Shown: positions 56,514 to 64,000 of the stretch, one piece after another
How positions within the stretch are numbered: the first letter of the stretch is position 1
Layout: the number at the start of each line of letters is the position of its first letter
Source of the DNA: Pseudomonadota bacterium
GTDB lineage: Bacteria; Pseudomonadota; Alphaproteobacteria; Rhodospirillales; Magnetospirillaceae
Reading direction: 5' to 3'
NCBI GenBank assembly: GCA_021781575.1
Contig: JAJXWP010000002.1
Coordinates: forward strand, 124,001-188,000
DNA: 64,000 nucleotides
Notes under the pieces: model-generated
The model's database searches: none
Seen by the model: the letters and a program-made list of their open reading frames with translations, nothing else
What the model was told of the DNA's origin: nothing
Made by a program: the position numbers and the translations under genes

Positions 56514-56954
56514 ATGAGAGCCGGAAGAATTGCATTGCTGACCATCGGCCTGGTGATCTGCGGCACAGTTGCCGTTCCCCGGGGGGCCTGGGCGCAGACT
56601 CAGACCCGGGACCGCAATCAGTTGCAAACGCAAGATCGGCTGCAGGAGCAGGACAGGCTGAGAACGCAAACCCAAGCACAGGAGCGGATCTACGGTGGCG
56701 AGATGATGACCGAGCAGGAACGCGCGGCCTATCGCGCTCGTCTGCGCAACGCGCAGTCGGAAGAGGAACGTCAGCGTATCCAGGCCGAGCATCGGGAACA
56801 GATGCAGGAGCGGGCGCGGGAGCAAGGGGCGTCGTTGCCGGACATGCCGCGTTCCGGCTATGGTTCGGGCAGTGGCGGCGGATCGGGCCCCGGCTTCGGC
56901 GGTGGTGGCGGCGGGTTCGGCGGCGGTGGTGGTGGCGGCGGCCGCGGCCGTTGA
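56514..56954 (+). CDS. Exported protein: Gln/Arg-rich repeat, conserved helical motif, glycine-rich tail
   Basis: 146 residues. Sec signal (GRIALLTIGLVICGTVAVPRGAWA), then QTRDRNQLQTQDRLQEQDRL, related to the DQDR units of the two upstream genes. Residues about 62-110 (YGGEMMTEQERAAYRARLRN then EEERQRIQAEHREQMQERAR) resemble a short helical motif that I recall from many proteobacterial exported hypotheticals; the last 30 residues are Gly-rich. GGGAG before the ATG at 56514; the longer open frame from 56325 overlaps paralogue 2. Confidence 0.65.
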   Translation: MRAGRIALLTIGLVICGTVAVPRGAWAQTQTRDRNQLQTQDRLQEQDRLRTQTQAQERIYGGEMMTEQERAAYRARLRNAQSEEERQRIQAEHREQMQERAREQGASLPDMPRSGYGSGSGGGSGPGFGGGGGGFGGGGGGGGRGR

Positions 56955-56997
56955 CATCGGTGCCGGTCGGCCCGGCCGAAACGGATCAGGAGTTGCA

Positions 56998-57192
56998 ATG
57001 CCGGCAGAGAAGGGACGCGGCGAAGTTCTGTTCGAATTTCGTCGCGTCGGCAATTCGGTGAAGGTGTCGGCCGTCCATGTGGCGACCAACACCGAGATCT
57101 CCATTGTCGGGCCGGCCACCGGCGGTGAGCAGGCCCTGAAGATGGCGGCGTTGCGCAAACTTCAATACGTCTTGGCGCGGCAGGGCAAGTAA
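56998..57192 (+). CDS. Small conserved alphaproteobacterial protein (DUF6898-like)
   Basis: 64 residues: MPAEKGRGEVLFEFRRVGNS then VKVSAVHVATNTEISIVGPA and ALKMAALRKLQYVLARQGK. The order of a small beta-sheet and one helix fits a compact fold; I recall near-identical sequences in other alphaproteobacteria, but the family name is from memory. CAGGAG precedes the ATG. Unlike the exported genes before it, it has no signal peptide. Confidence 0.7.
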   Translation: MPAEKGRGEVLFEFRRVGNSVKVSAVHVATNTEISIVGPATGGEQALKMAALRKLQYVLARQGK

Positions 57193-57255
57193 CCCGCGGA
57201 GAAAGGGCAGGACAGGAGAAGCCGGGCCAGGAGTTGAACTTGCTAGTGGTCCGCC

Positions 57256-57282
57256 CCAGACGCTTGGTTCCCAAGCGCCTGG
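57256..57282. repeat. 12-bp stem-loop beside the 52-bp palindrome
   Basis: CCAGACGCTTGG and CCAAGCGCCTGG (one mismatch) flank the loop TTC. It lies in the 246-base gap between the DUF6898-like gene and mucR. An 8-base TGGTCCGC occurs at 57247-57254 and again at 57363-57370, flanking this stem-loop and the 52-bp palindrome. Confidence 0.5.
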
Positions 57283-57310
57283 ATCAGGTGGCCCACCAAA
57301 TTATTGAATT

Positions 57311-57362
57311 GTGGCGAGACTCTGACGGATGGTGCCGGCACCATCCGTCAGAGTCTCGCCAC
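57311..57362. repeat. Perfect 52-bp palindrome
   Basis: Two exactly complementary 26-base arms abut without a spacer; the left arm starts GTGGCGAGACTCTGACGG and the centre reads GGTGCCGGCACC. Such length is far beyond a terminator and beyond chance. It lies 76 bases beyond the mucR stop. Possible origins are two fused transposon ends, a MITE-like element, or a site for a dimeric protein. No transposase is near. Confidence 0.85.
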
Positions 57363-57438
57363 TGGTCCGCGGTAGCCGGTCCCCGTGCTCTTCCTGTCCC
57401 CCGCGGCGAACCTCCAGCCCCGTGAAGAGCTTCGCAGC

Positions 57439-57903
57439 CTATTTGGCGCGTGGACGGCGGGTGCGCTTTTCTTCCGGCGCGGGTTCGGCAGCCTTGCGGC
57501 CGAGGCCGATCTTCTTGGCGAAATCCGAGCGCTGAGCCGCGTAGTTGGGAGCCACCATCGGGTAGTCCACCGGAAGGCCCCACTTGGCCCGGTATTCATC
57601 GGGCGTCATATTGTATGTAGTCCGCAAATGCCGCTTCAGCATCTTGAGCTTCTTGCCGTCCTCAAGGCAGACGATGTAATCGGGCGTTACCGACTTTTTC
57701 ACTGGAACGGCAGGACGCGGGGCTTCCGGCTTGACTTCCGGAGCCTGCGTGTCGATCTGGCTCAAAGAGCTGTACACGGTATGAATCACTTCCGGGATTT
57801 GGCCGGCCGGAAGCGGGTTCTTGCTGACATAAGCGGCGACCACGTCGACAGCCATACGCAGGATGTCGTCGCGGGAGATCTTTTCGGCGATTGCGTCACT
57901 CAT
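57439..57903 (-). CDS. mucR: MucR/Ros-family zinc-finger transcriptional regulator
   Basis: 154 residues. The C-terminal domain has the Ros/MucR zinc finger (YIVCLEDGKKLKMLKRHLRT with a following HLRTTYNMTPDEYRAKWGLP); here only one cysteine is visible before the histidines, as in MucR proteins whose first ligand varies. The basic tail KRTRRPRAK follows. MucR proteins bind A/T-rich DNA, silence genes and control exopolysaccharide and motility. ATG 57903 (MSDAIAEKIS) is preferred; ATG 57951 lies inside a likely promoter (TTGACA at about 57960-57965 on the minus strand). Confidence 0.9.
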   Translation of the reverse strand: MSDAIAEKISRDDILRMAVDVVAAYVSKNPLPAGQIPEVIHTVYSSLSQIDTQAPEVKPEAPRPAVPVKKSVTPDYIVCLEDGKKLKMLKRHLRTTYNMTPDEYRAKWGLPVDYPMVAPNYAAQRSDFAKKIGLGRKAAEPAPEEKRTRRPRAK

Positions 57904-57951
57904 ATTGGTTATCACCGGGTCTGAGAGGAACAATTGCTCTATGTTGATCAT

Positions 57952-58307
57952 GTCATGAGTGCCATGTCAATTTAAAACGCACGACACAGAATACTGAAGT
58001 CTTGTGATGAGCCCGATGGCAAGAAAATATCCCGACGCATCCTGAGCAATACCCCATTGGTTAGTATATTCGCCGTCGATTGTCTTGCTATCCCATCAGG
58101 CAGGCACGATTGCGATCCAAACAGGATAGGGAAGGCTCCGAACTCAGGCAGGCTAGGGACGTCACTGGCCGGTTGAAGTTACTTGGGTTATTCGCATGCC
58201 TATGGCAAGGGGCAGGTTCCACCGAGGAATTGTGGTGCGCTGGCAATGCGCCTCGACATATGGTATCAAACCGCCAATGTTCCCATAGCGAGTAGTGTCA
58301 GCCCCCC
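57952..58307. other. 356-base gap between divergent mucR and rpiB
   Basis: No convincing gene. It should hold both promoters: TTGACA near 57965 on the minus strand for mucR; for rpiB there is an A/T-rich TTGGTTAGTATATTC near 58040-58055. A short 71-codon open frame (58080-58295) has no ribosome-binding site and an odd composition and is not called. A MucR site in this A/T-rich part is possible, since MucR usually regulates itself. Confidence 0.4.
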
Positions 58308-58757
58308 ATGACTTCACACATCATCGCATTGGCCGCCGATCACGGCGGCGTCGAACTGAAGGACGTGCTCCGGGAGGACTTGGTGAAGGCCGGCCATAAA
58401 GTCGTCGATCTTGGCACCAACGGTTCCGAATCGGTCGATTATCCCGACTTTGCCAATGCAGTCGCCGACGCGCTGAGATCAGGCAAGGCCAATTTCGGTG
58501 TCCTGGTCTGCGGAACCGGTATCGGTATCAGCATTGCCGCCAATCGCCATCAGGACGTTCGTGCGGCTCTGGTCCATGACGCCTTCACCGCCCGCCTGTC
58601 GCGCCAGCACAATGACGCCAATGTCATATGCTTCGGCGGTCGCACCATCGGGGCGGAGGTGGCCAAGGATTGTCTGAAAGTGTTTCTCGAGACGCCGTTC
58701 GATGGCGGGGACCGGCATGCGCGCCGCGTCGCCAAGCTGAACGGTCTGTCCAAATGA
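58308..58757 (+). CDS. rpiB: Ribose 5-phosphate isomerase B
   Basis: 149 residues. It interconverts ribose and ribulose 5-phosphate. Motifs: IALAADHGGVELKDVL, DLGTNGSESVDYPDFA, the catalytic cysteine in VLVCGTGIGISIAANR, and ALVHDAFTARLSRQHNDANVICFGGR. The start is at the ATG at 58308. It leads into glyA 21 bases later, giving a pentose-phosphate and C1-metabolism pair. Confidence 0.96.
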   Translation: MTSHIIALAADHGGVELKDVLREDLVKAGHKVVDLGTNGSESVDYPDFANAVADALRSGKANFGVLVCGTGIGISIAANRHQDVRAALVHDAFTARLSRQHNDANVICFGGRTIGAEVAKDCLKVFLETPFDGGDRHARRVAKLNGLSK

Positions 58758-58778
58758 CTTCGAAGAGGATTGATGCCG

Positions 58779-60065
58779 ATGTCCGTTGAGCAGGGTTTCG
58801 CACGGCGTTTTTTCGCCACCGGCCTGAATGAAAGCGATCCCGATATTTTTGCCGCCATCGGCAAGGAATTGTCCCGGCAGCGGGACCAGATCGAACTGAT
58901 CGCTTCGGAAAATATAGTTTCGCGTGCCGTCCTTGAGGCCCAGGGCTCGGTTCTCACCAACAAATACGCCGAAGGCTATCCGGGTAAGCGGTATTACGGC
59001 GGCTGCGAGTTCGTCGACCTGGTCGAGGAACTGGCCATCGAACGGGCCAAGGCGCTGTTCGGCTGCGGGTTCGCCAACGTCCAGCCGAATTCCGGCTCGC
59101 AGGCCAACCAGGCCGTGTTCATGGCCTTGATGCAGCCGGGCGACACCTTCATGGGCTTGAGCTTGGCCGCCGGCGGCCATCTGACCCACGGCGCGCCGCC
59201 GAACCAGTCGGGCAAGTGGTTCAAGCCGGTCCAGTACGGCGTGCGCCAGCAGGATGCGCAGATCGATTTTGACGAGGTCGAACGGTTGGCGAAGGAACAT
59301 AAGCCCAAGCTGATCATTGCCGGCGGCTCGGCCTATCCGCGCATCATTGACTTCGCCCGTTTCCGCGCCATTGCCGAGTCCGTCGGAGCCTATTTCATGG
59401 TGGACATGGCGCATTTCGCCGGCCTGGTGGCCGGCGGCGTGCATCCCAGCCCGCTGCCCCATGCCCATGTGGTCACCACCACCACACACAAGACGCTGCG
59501 CGGCCCCCGCGGCGGGATGATCCTGTGCAACGATCCCGAGATCGCCAAGAAGATCAATTCGGCCATTTTCCCCGGCATGCAGGGCGGCCCGTTGATGCAT
59601 GTGATCGCCGGCAAGGCGGTGGCGTTCGGCGAGGCCTTGCGTCCCGAGTTCAAGCTGTACGCCAAGGCGGTGAAGGATAATGCCGCCGCCTTGGCCGATA
59701 CCCTGTCGCGGCGCGGCCTGGACATCGTGTCCGGCGGTACCGACACCCATCTGATGCTAGTCGATCTGCGGCCGAAGACGCTGACCGGCAAGGCGGCGGA
59801 GGCGAGCCTCGAGCGGGCCGGCATCACCTGCAACAAGAACGGCATTCCGTTTGACCCCGAGAAGCCGACCATTACTTCCGGCGTTCGGCTGGGCTCGCCG
59901 GCGGCGACGACGCGCGGCTTCGGGATCGAGGAATTCCGCCTGGTGGGCAACCTTATCGGCGACGTGCTGGACGGCCTGTCGGCGTCTCCGGAAGACAACA
60001 AGGCGGCCGAACAGGCCGTACGGGCCAAGGTTGGCGAGCTCTGTGAGCGTTTTCCCATCTATTGA
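58779..60065 (+). CDS. glyA: Serine hydroxymethyltransferase
   Basis: 428 residues. PLP enzyme that makes glycine and methylene-tetrahydrofolate from serine. Typical: [60 protein letters not shown], and the PLP lysine in [23 protein letters not shown] upstream fits either ATG 58779 (used) or ATG 58773. Close to rpiB and followed by nrdR after 39 bases. Confidence 0.97.
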   Translation: MSVEQGFARRFFATGLNESDPDIFAAIGKELSRQRDQIELIASENIVSRAVLEAQGSVLTNKYAEGYPGKRYYGGCEFVDLVEELAIERAKALFGCGFANVQPNSGSQANQAVFMALMQPGDTFMGLSLAAGGHLTHGAPPNQSGKWFKPVQYGVRQQDAQIDFDEVERLAKEHKPKLIIAGGSAYPRIIDFARFRAIAESVGAYFMVDMAHFAGLVAGGVHPSPLPHAHVVTTTTHKTLRGPRGGMILCNDPEIAKKINSAIFPGMQGGPLMHVIAGKAVAFGEALRPEFKLYAKAVKDNAAALADTLSRRGLDIVSGGTDTHLMLVDLRPKTLTGKAAEASLERAGITCNKNGIPFDPEKPTITSGVRLGSPAATTRGFGIEEFRLVGNLIGDVLDGLSASPEDNKAAEQAVRAKVGELCERFPIY

Positions 60066-60104
60066 TCTGGATTGTTCCTGGGGGGAACGGAAGGGGGATA
60101 ACCG

Positions 60105-60572
60105 ATGCGCTGTCCGTTCTGCGGTCACGAAGACACACAAGTAAAGGATTCCCGTCCGACCGAAGACAACGCGGCAATCCGCCGCCGCCGCTTCTGCACG
60201 GCGTGCGGTTCGCGTTTCACGACGTTCGAAAGAGTTCAGTTGCGCGAACTCATCGTGGTCAAGAAGAATGGACAGCGCACGCCGTTTGACCGGGACAAGC
60301 TGGCTCGTTCCATCGCCATCGCCGTCCGCAAGCGGCCGGTTGACCCGGACCGGGTCGAGCGCATCGTCAGCAGCATCCAGCGCCGGCTGGAAAGCTGCGG
60401 CGAAAGCGAAATTTCCAGCACCGCGATCGGTGAGCTGGTGATGGAGGCCCTCGCGGCTCTCGATCAGGTCGCCTATGTGCGGTTCGCTTCGGTCTACCGC
60501 AATTTCCGCGAGGCCAAGGATTTCGAGGACTTTGTTGGCAAGCTCGGCAGCGATATCAGCTTCGGCGAATGA
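60105..60572 (+). CDS. nrdR: Transcriptional repressor NrdR
   Basis: 155 residues. N-terminal zinc ribbon ([18 protein letters not shown] and [15 protein letters not shown]) and ATP-cone domain ([23 protein letters not shown]). It senses ATP/dATP and represses ribonucleotide reductase genes. The glyA-nrdR-ribD order is widespread in alphaproteobacteria. The 5' end of ribD lies at or just after its stop. Confidence 0.97.
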   Translation: MRCPFCGHEDTQVKDSRPTEDNAAIRRRRFCTACGSRFTTFERVQLRELIVVKKNGQRTPFDRDKLARSIAIAVRKRPVDPDRVERIVSSIQRRLESCGESEISSTAIGELVMEALAALDQVAYVRFASVYRNFREAKDFEDFVGKLGSDISFGE

Positions 60573-60582
60573 CCGCGCCCAT

Positions 60583-61659
60583 ATGGAGGCCGCGCTGGGG
60601 CTGGCGAGGCGGGCGCTCGGCGAGGTCTGGCCCAATCCGGCGGTCGGTTGCGTGCTGGTCAAGGACGGCCGCGTTGTCGGCCGCGGCTGTACCGCGGCGG
60701 GCGGTCGACCACATGCCGAAACGGCTGCCCTGGCCAGGGCCGGCGCTGCGGCGCGGGGTGCGACCGCTTACGTTACCCTGGAGCCCTGTTCCCACCACGG
60801 CCGGACAGGCCCCTGCGCCGATGCGCTGATCACCGCCGGCGTGGGGCGGGTCGTCGCCGCCATCGAAGACCCTGACCCGCGGGTGTCCGGTCGCGGCCTG
60901 GCCCGCCTGCGTGACGCCGGGGTGCAGGTGGAACTGGGATTGTGTGCCGAGGCCGCGGCCGAGTTGAACGCCGGATTCTTTTGTCGGGTCTGTCGCGGCC
61001 GACCGTTGGTGACGGTGAAGGTGGCGACTTCGCTTGACGCCTGCATCGCCACCCGCGGCGGCGAAAGCAAATGGATCACCGGCGCCGCGGCGCGGGCCGC
61101 GGGTCACCGCCTGCGAGCCGAGGCCGACGCCATACTGGTCGGCAGCGGGACCGCCCTGGCCGACAATCCCGAATTGACCTGCCGGCTGCCGGGGATGCAG
61201 CACCGCTCGCCGGTGCGCCTGGTGATCGACGGCCATCTGCGCTTGCCCCTGACATCGAAGCTGGTGGCGACGGCGCGCCGGATTCCGACCTGGGTGATCA
61301 CCCATGGCGGCAACGATGTTGATCGCCTGGGCGCCCTTGCCGACTGTGGGGTGGAGGTGATCGAAGTGGCGGCGACCGTCGGCGGCAACACCGATCTTGG
61401 CGCGGCTTTCGCCGAACTGGGGCGCCGAGGCCTGACCAGGCTTCTGGTTGAGGGCGGCGCTCATTTGACGGCGGCACTGCTGCGGGCAGGACTGGTCGAT
61501 CGCTTGGCCTGGTTCCGCGCGCCGATGCTGTTGGGCGGCGACGGCATCCCGGCGGTTACCGGCTTCGGCATCGAGCATCTGGACGAGGCTCCGCGCTTCG
61601 AACGCCTGTCGGTGGCCGAACTGGGGGGAGACCTGTTCGAATACCTGACGCGAGTATGA
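60583..61659 (+). CDS. ribD: Bifunctional diaminohydroxyphosphoribosylaminopyrimidine deaminase/reductase
   Basis: 358 residues from ATG 60583. Deaminase domain: zinc motif HAETAALARAG and EPCSHHGRTGPCADAL; reductase domain: RPLVTVKVATSLDACIATRGGESKWITG and the later LLVEGGAHLTAALLRAGLVD. It performs the second and third steps of riboflavin synthesis. The usual RibD starts a few residues earlier, and a TTG at 60535 with GAGG six bases upstream, inside nrdR, is a credible alternative start. Leads the ribD-E-B-H run. Confidence 0.95.
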   Translation: MEAALGLARRALGEVWPNPAVGCVLVKDGRVVGRGCTAAGGRPHAETAALARAGAAARGATAYVTLEPCSHHGRTGPCADALITAGVGRVVAAIEDPDPRVSGRGLARLRDAGVQVELGLCAEAAAELNAGFFCRVCRGRPLVTVKVATSLDACIATRGGESKWITGAAARAAGHRLRAEADAILVGSGTALADNPELTCRLPGMQHRSPVRLVIDGHLRLPLTSKLVATARRIPTWVITHGGNDVDRLGALADCGVEVIEVAATVGGNTDLGAAFAELGRRGLTRLLVEGGAHLTAALLRAGLVDRLAWFRAPMLLGGDGIPAVTGFGIEHLDEAPRFERLSVAELGGDLFEYLTRV

Positions 61660-61683
61660 CGCAACGACATGGAACGAAGTGCA

Positions 61684-62271
61684 ATGTTTACTGGCATAGT
61701 TAGCGACTTGGGCGAAGTTCTCGATATCTCCGGCACGGGCGACGTGCTGTTCCGCATTCGCACCGTCTTCAAGATGGACGAGGTGCCCATCGGCGCTTCC
61801 ATTGCCAATAACGGTGTTTGCCTTACCGTCATTGACCGGGGCCCCGACTGGTTCGCCGTCCAGGCCTCGGCCGAGACCTTGGCCAAGACCACGCTGGGCG
61901 GCTGGCGGCCGGGGACGAAGGTCAACCTGGAGCGGGCGATGCGGATCGGCGACGAACTGGGCGGTCATATCGTCTCGGGCCATGTGGACGGGGTCGCCAA
62001 GGTGGTGTCGATCCGCCCGGAGAATGACTCACTGCGTTTCACCTTCGAGGCGCCGGCCGGGCTGGCCCGGTTCGTCGCGCCGAAGGGGTCGGTGGCCCTC
62101 GACGGAGTGTCGCTCACCGTCAATGAAGTCGATGGCGCCCGCTTCGGCGTCAACATCATTCCGCATACCCGCAGCGTGACGACGTTCGGCACCTATGTCC
62201 CGGGCTCGCCGGTGAATATGGAAATCGATATGCTGGCACGCTATGTTGCGCGGCTGCTCGAGAAGGATTAA
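61684..62271 (+). CDS. ribE: Riboflavin synthase alpha subunit
   Basis: 195 residues with two tandem lumazine-binding barrels: MFTGIVSDLGEVLDI ... NGVCLTVID, and GGHIVSGHVDGVAKVVSI ... DGVSLTVNEVDG. It dismutates 6,7-dimethyl-8-ribityllumazine to riboflavin. ATG 61684 (MFTGI, the invariant start) is chosen over ATG 61669. It lies 24 bases after ribD. Confidence 0.96.
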   Translation: MFTGIVSDLGEVLDISGTGDVLFRIRTVFKMDEVPIGASIANNGVCLTVIDRGPDWFAVQASAETLAKTTLGGWRPGTKVNLERAMRIGDELGGHIVSGHVDGVAKVVSIRPENDSLRFTFEAPAGLARFVAPKGSVALDGVSLTVNEVDGARFGVNIIPHTRSVTTFGTYVPGSPVNMEIDMLARYVARLLEKD

Positions 62272-62275
62272 CCCG

Positions 62276-63400
62276 GTGCACAGATTTCACGAATACATAT
62301 CGCCCACTGAGGAAATCATTGAGGAAGCCCGCAACGGCCGGATGTTCATCCTGGTCGACGACGAGGAGCGGGAGAACGAGGGGGATCTGGTGGTTCCGGC
62401 ACAGATGGCCACGCCGGAAGCGATCAATTTCATGGCCAAGCACGGCCGTGGCCTGATCTGCCTGTCGATGACGGCCGAGCGCTGCGAACAGCTTGGCCTT
62501 TCGTTGATGGCCCCCAGCAACGCCTCGCGGCACCAGACTGCCTTCACCGTCAGTATCGAGGCGCGGGAAGGGGTCACTACGGGAATTTCCGCCTCGGACC
62601 GGGCGCGCACCGTGGCGGTGGCCATTGACCCGTCCAAGGGCCGCACCGACATCGTCAGCCCCGGTCATGTCTTCCCGCTGGTGGCGCGGGACGGCGGCGT
62701 GCTGGTACGAGCCGGGCACACGGAGGCGGCGGTCGATGTGGCACGGCTCGCCGGGCTCAACCCGTCGGGCGTGATCTGCGAGATCATGAATGACGACGGC
62801 ACCATGGCACGCATGCCGGATCTGGTCAGGTTCGCCCAATTCCACGGCCTCAAGATCGGCACCATCGCCGACCTGATCGCCTATCGTCGGCGCAACGACA
62901 AGATCATCCGCCGCGCGTTGGAGGGCACCTTCAACTCGGCCTATGGCGGCGCCTGGAAAATGTACCTCTACGTCAACACCGCGGCCTATGCCGAGCACAT
63001 TGCCCTGGTCAAGGGCGATGTCACCACCGGCGGGCCGGTCCTCGCTCGGGTTCATGCCCTGAACGTGCTGGACGATGTGCTGGGCGATCTCGACTCGGAA
63101 CGGGGCGGGCAGCTGCACGGGGCCATGAAGATGGTGGCGGAGGCCGGCAGGGGTGTCATTCTGGTGATCCGAGAATGGCATCCGACCAGCCTCAGTGAAC
63201 GGGTGCAGGCTCATTTCGAAGGCCGCGAGGCGCCGGCGCAGCTCCGCGATTACGGCATCGGGGCGCAAATCATGCTGGACCTCGGCGTGTCGGAAATGAT
63301 TCTCTTGTCAAATACGAAGAGAACCATAATCGGCCTTGAAGGCTACGGACTGTCCGTCGTCGAGCAGCGCACCATTCCCCTGTCCGCGGAGGAACGATGA
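62276..63400 (+). CDS. ribB: 3,4-dihydroxy-2-butanone-4-phosphate synthase with degenerate GTP-cyclohydrolase-II domain
   Basis: 374 residues. The DHBP synthase half (about 1-205) is intact: DDEERENEGDLVVPAQ, RHQTAFTVSIEAREGVTTGIS and RAGHTEAAVDVARLAGL. The second half aligns with RibA by order (ARVHALNVLDDVLGDLD for the usual [20 protein letters not shown]), but the three zinc cysteines are missing, so GTP cyclohydrolase II activity is unlikely. This is the RibB-X type reported in some alphaproteobacteria. GTG 62276 with AAGG upstream is the start. Overlaps ribH by four bases. Confidence 0.94.
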   Translation: MHRFHEYISPTEEIIEEARNGRMFILVDDEERENEGDLVVPAQMATPEAINFMAKHGRGLICLSMTAERCEQLGLSLMAPSNASRHQTAFTVSIEAREGVTTGISASDRARTVAVAIDPSKGRTDIVSPGHVFPLVARDGGVLVRAGHTEAAVDVARLAGLNPSGVICEIMNDDGTMARMPDLVRFAQFHGLKIGTIADLIAYRRRNDKIIRRALEGTFNSAYGGAWKMYLYVNTAAYAEHIALVKGDVTTGGPVLARVHALNVLDDVLGDLDSERGGQLHGAMKMVAEAGRGVILVIREWHPTSLSERVQAHFEGREAPAQLRDYGIGAQIMLDLGVSEMILLSNTKRTIIGLEGYGLSVVEQRTIPLSAEER

Positions 63401-63858
63401 GCGGAACCAAGATCCTGATCGTCGAGTCCAGGTTCTACGACGAGATCACCGACAACCTGGTCAAGGGTGCCGTCAAGGAACTCGCCGCCGTCGGCGCCGG
63501 TTACAAGCGCATCATCGTGCCCGGCATTCTGGAAATCCCGGCGGCAATCCGCTTCGCCATCCGGGCGATGGAGTTGCGCGCCACCGACGAGCGCTATGCC
63601 GGCTATATCACGCTGGGCTGCGCCATTCGCGGCGAGACCGACCACTACCACCATGTCTCTCGCGAGGCCATGGCCGGTATTCAGGAACTGGTCCTGCAGT
63701 ACACGCTGGCTGTCGGCAACGGTATTCTCACCGTGCATAACCGCGCCCAGGCGATGGAACGCGCGGTGCCTGAACGCCGCAACTTCGGCGGACAGGCGGC
63801 ACGTGCTTGCCTGCGCATGATCGACCTTAAAAAAGAGCTCAGTCTGATACCGAAATGA
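63397..63858 (+). CDS. ribH: 6,7-dimethyl-8-ribityllumazine synthase
   Basis: 153 residues. It makes the lumazine precursor of riboflavin. Motifs: [51 protein letters not shown] with the catalytic histidine, and [16 protein letters not shown]. The ATG overlaps the ribB stop (ATGA), as does its own stop with nusB. Confidence 0.96.
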   Translation: MSGTKILIVESRFYDEITDNLVKGAVKELAAVGAGYKRIIVPGILEIPAAIRFAIRAMELRATDERYAGYITLGCAIRGETDHYHHVSREAMAGIQELVLQYTLAVGNGILTVHNRAQAMERAVPERRNFGGQAARACLRMIDLKKELSLIPK

Positions 63859-64000
63859 CAGCCAAGACCGATCGCGGCCGCCGCCATGCAAGCCGGCGGC
63901 GTTCCGCCGCGCGCCTGGCGGCGGTGCAGGCGCTTTACCAGGTGGAACTGACCGGCGCACCGGTCGATACGGTGCTCAACGATTTCACCGAGCATGGCAT
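63855..64000 (+). CDS. nusB: Transcription antitermination protein NusB, 5' end (partial)
   Basis: Begins [20 protein letters not shown] and continues [20 protein letters not shown], the N-terminal helix of NusB, before the window ends. It overlaps the ribH stop by four bases. NusB with NusE promotes antitermination on rRNA operons. Confidence 0.92.
   Translation, partial: MTAKTDRGRRHASRRRSAARLAAVQALYQVELTGAPVDTVLNDFTEHG

Noticed and set aside
57192-57235. A third copy of the CACCRCGGA repeat (CCGCGGAGAAAGGGCAGG)
   Set aside because: Only one arm resembles the repeat and no complementary arm follows within 100 bases.
57215-57300. A tRNA-like or tRNA-remnant sequence (GTTCAA-like loop, terminal CCACCA)
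   Set aside because: Acceptor stem does not pair over seven bases in either orientation and no anticodon arm of proper size fits.
58080-58295. 71-codon frame in the mucR-rpiB gap
   Set aside because: No ribosome-binding site, no start-region signal, unusual composition and no recognisable motif.
58479-59750. A 423-codon open frame on the minus strand
   Set aside because: Antisense to rpiB and glyA, with low-complexity composition. No ribosome-binding site or family motif.
60573-61683. FMN riboswitch ahead of the riboflavin genes
   Set aside because: Genes overlap or nearly touch (nrdR-ribD, ribD-ribE gap 24 bases), leaving no room for the aptamer.

Overview
The window is one continuous piece of a high-GC chromosome from an alphaproteobacterium, most likely of the Rhodospirillales (Magnetospirillum/Telmatospirillum-like). 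The evidence is gene order: pdhA-pdhB (with a fused lipoyl domain)-pdhC-lpd-lipA-ratA; rpoZ-rsh-pdxJ-acpS-lepB-rnc-era-recO-parC; and rpiB-glyA-nrdR-ribD-ribE-ribB-ribH-nusB. A MucR/Ros regulator, MotAB and an FdsGBAD-type formate dehydrogenase fit the same group. The genus is an inference. I see no rRNA, tRNA, CRISPR array, transposase or phage gene.

Layout. 1-5.8 kb: pyruvate dehydrogenase complex, lipoate synthase and a RatA/Coq10-type START protein. 5.8-7.3 kb: two unrecognised genes, one membrane-bound and one with a winged-helix-like N-terminus and a proline-rich tail. 7.3-11.7 kb (minus): acetyltransferase, pncC, pgpA, 2-haloacid dehalogenase, lytic transglycosylase. 11.9-13.2 kb: dapA and smpB. 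13.3-16.9 kb: a PAS/HisKA_2 kinase paired with a REC-PAS-PAS-GGDEF-EAL regulator. 17-20.8 kb: an unknown gene, a cytoplasmic sulfite-oxidase-like molybdoenzyme, hemerythrin, family-5 UDG, a NYN protein and folK. 20.8-30.2 kb: the stringent-response/RNase III/Era housekeeping run. 30.3-33.8 kb: bpt, motB, motA, flavin reductase. 33.9-40 kb: threonine dehydratase, penicillin acylase, an alpha/beta hydrolase and a low-GC polytopic membrane protein. 40.1-49.1 kb (minus): a formate module (LysR regulator, OFA-family transporter, fdsG, fdsB, fdsA, fdhD, fdsD, then a 52-residue His-rich membrane peptide). 49.1-51.4 kb: hemB and metY. 51.7-57.2 kb: an accessory stretch with an outer-membrane barrel and at least five small exported low-complexity proteins. 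57.3-58 kb: a perfect 52-bp palindrome and mucR. 58.3-64 kb: rpiB through nusB (cut by the window end).

The regions most worth a second look are the exported low-complexity array (53.9-57.0 kb), the 52-bp palindrome (57311-57362), two dispersed copies of a CACCRCGGA-type palindromic repeat (2.8 and 30.2 kb), the ribB fusion whose GTP-cyclohydrolase-II half lacks its zinc cysteines, and the regulatory DNA ahead of the formate operon and of metY.
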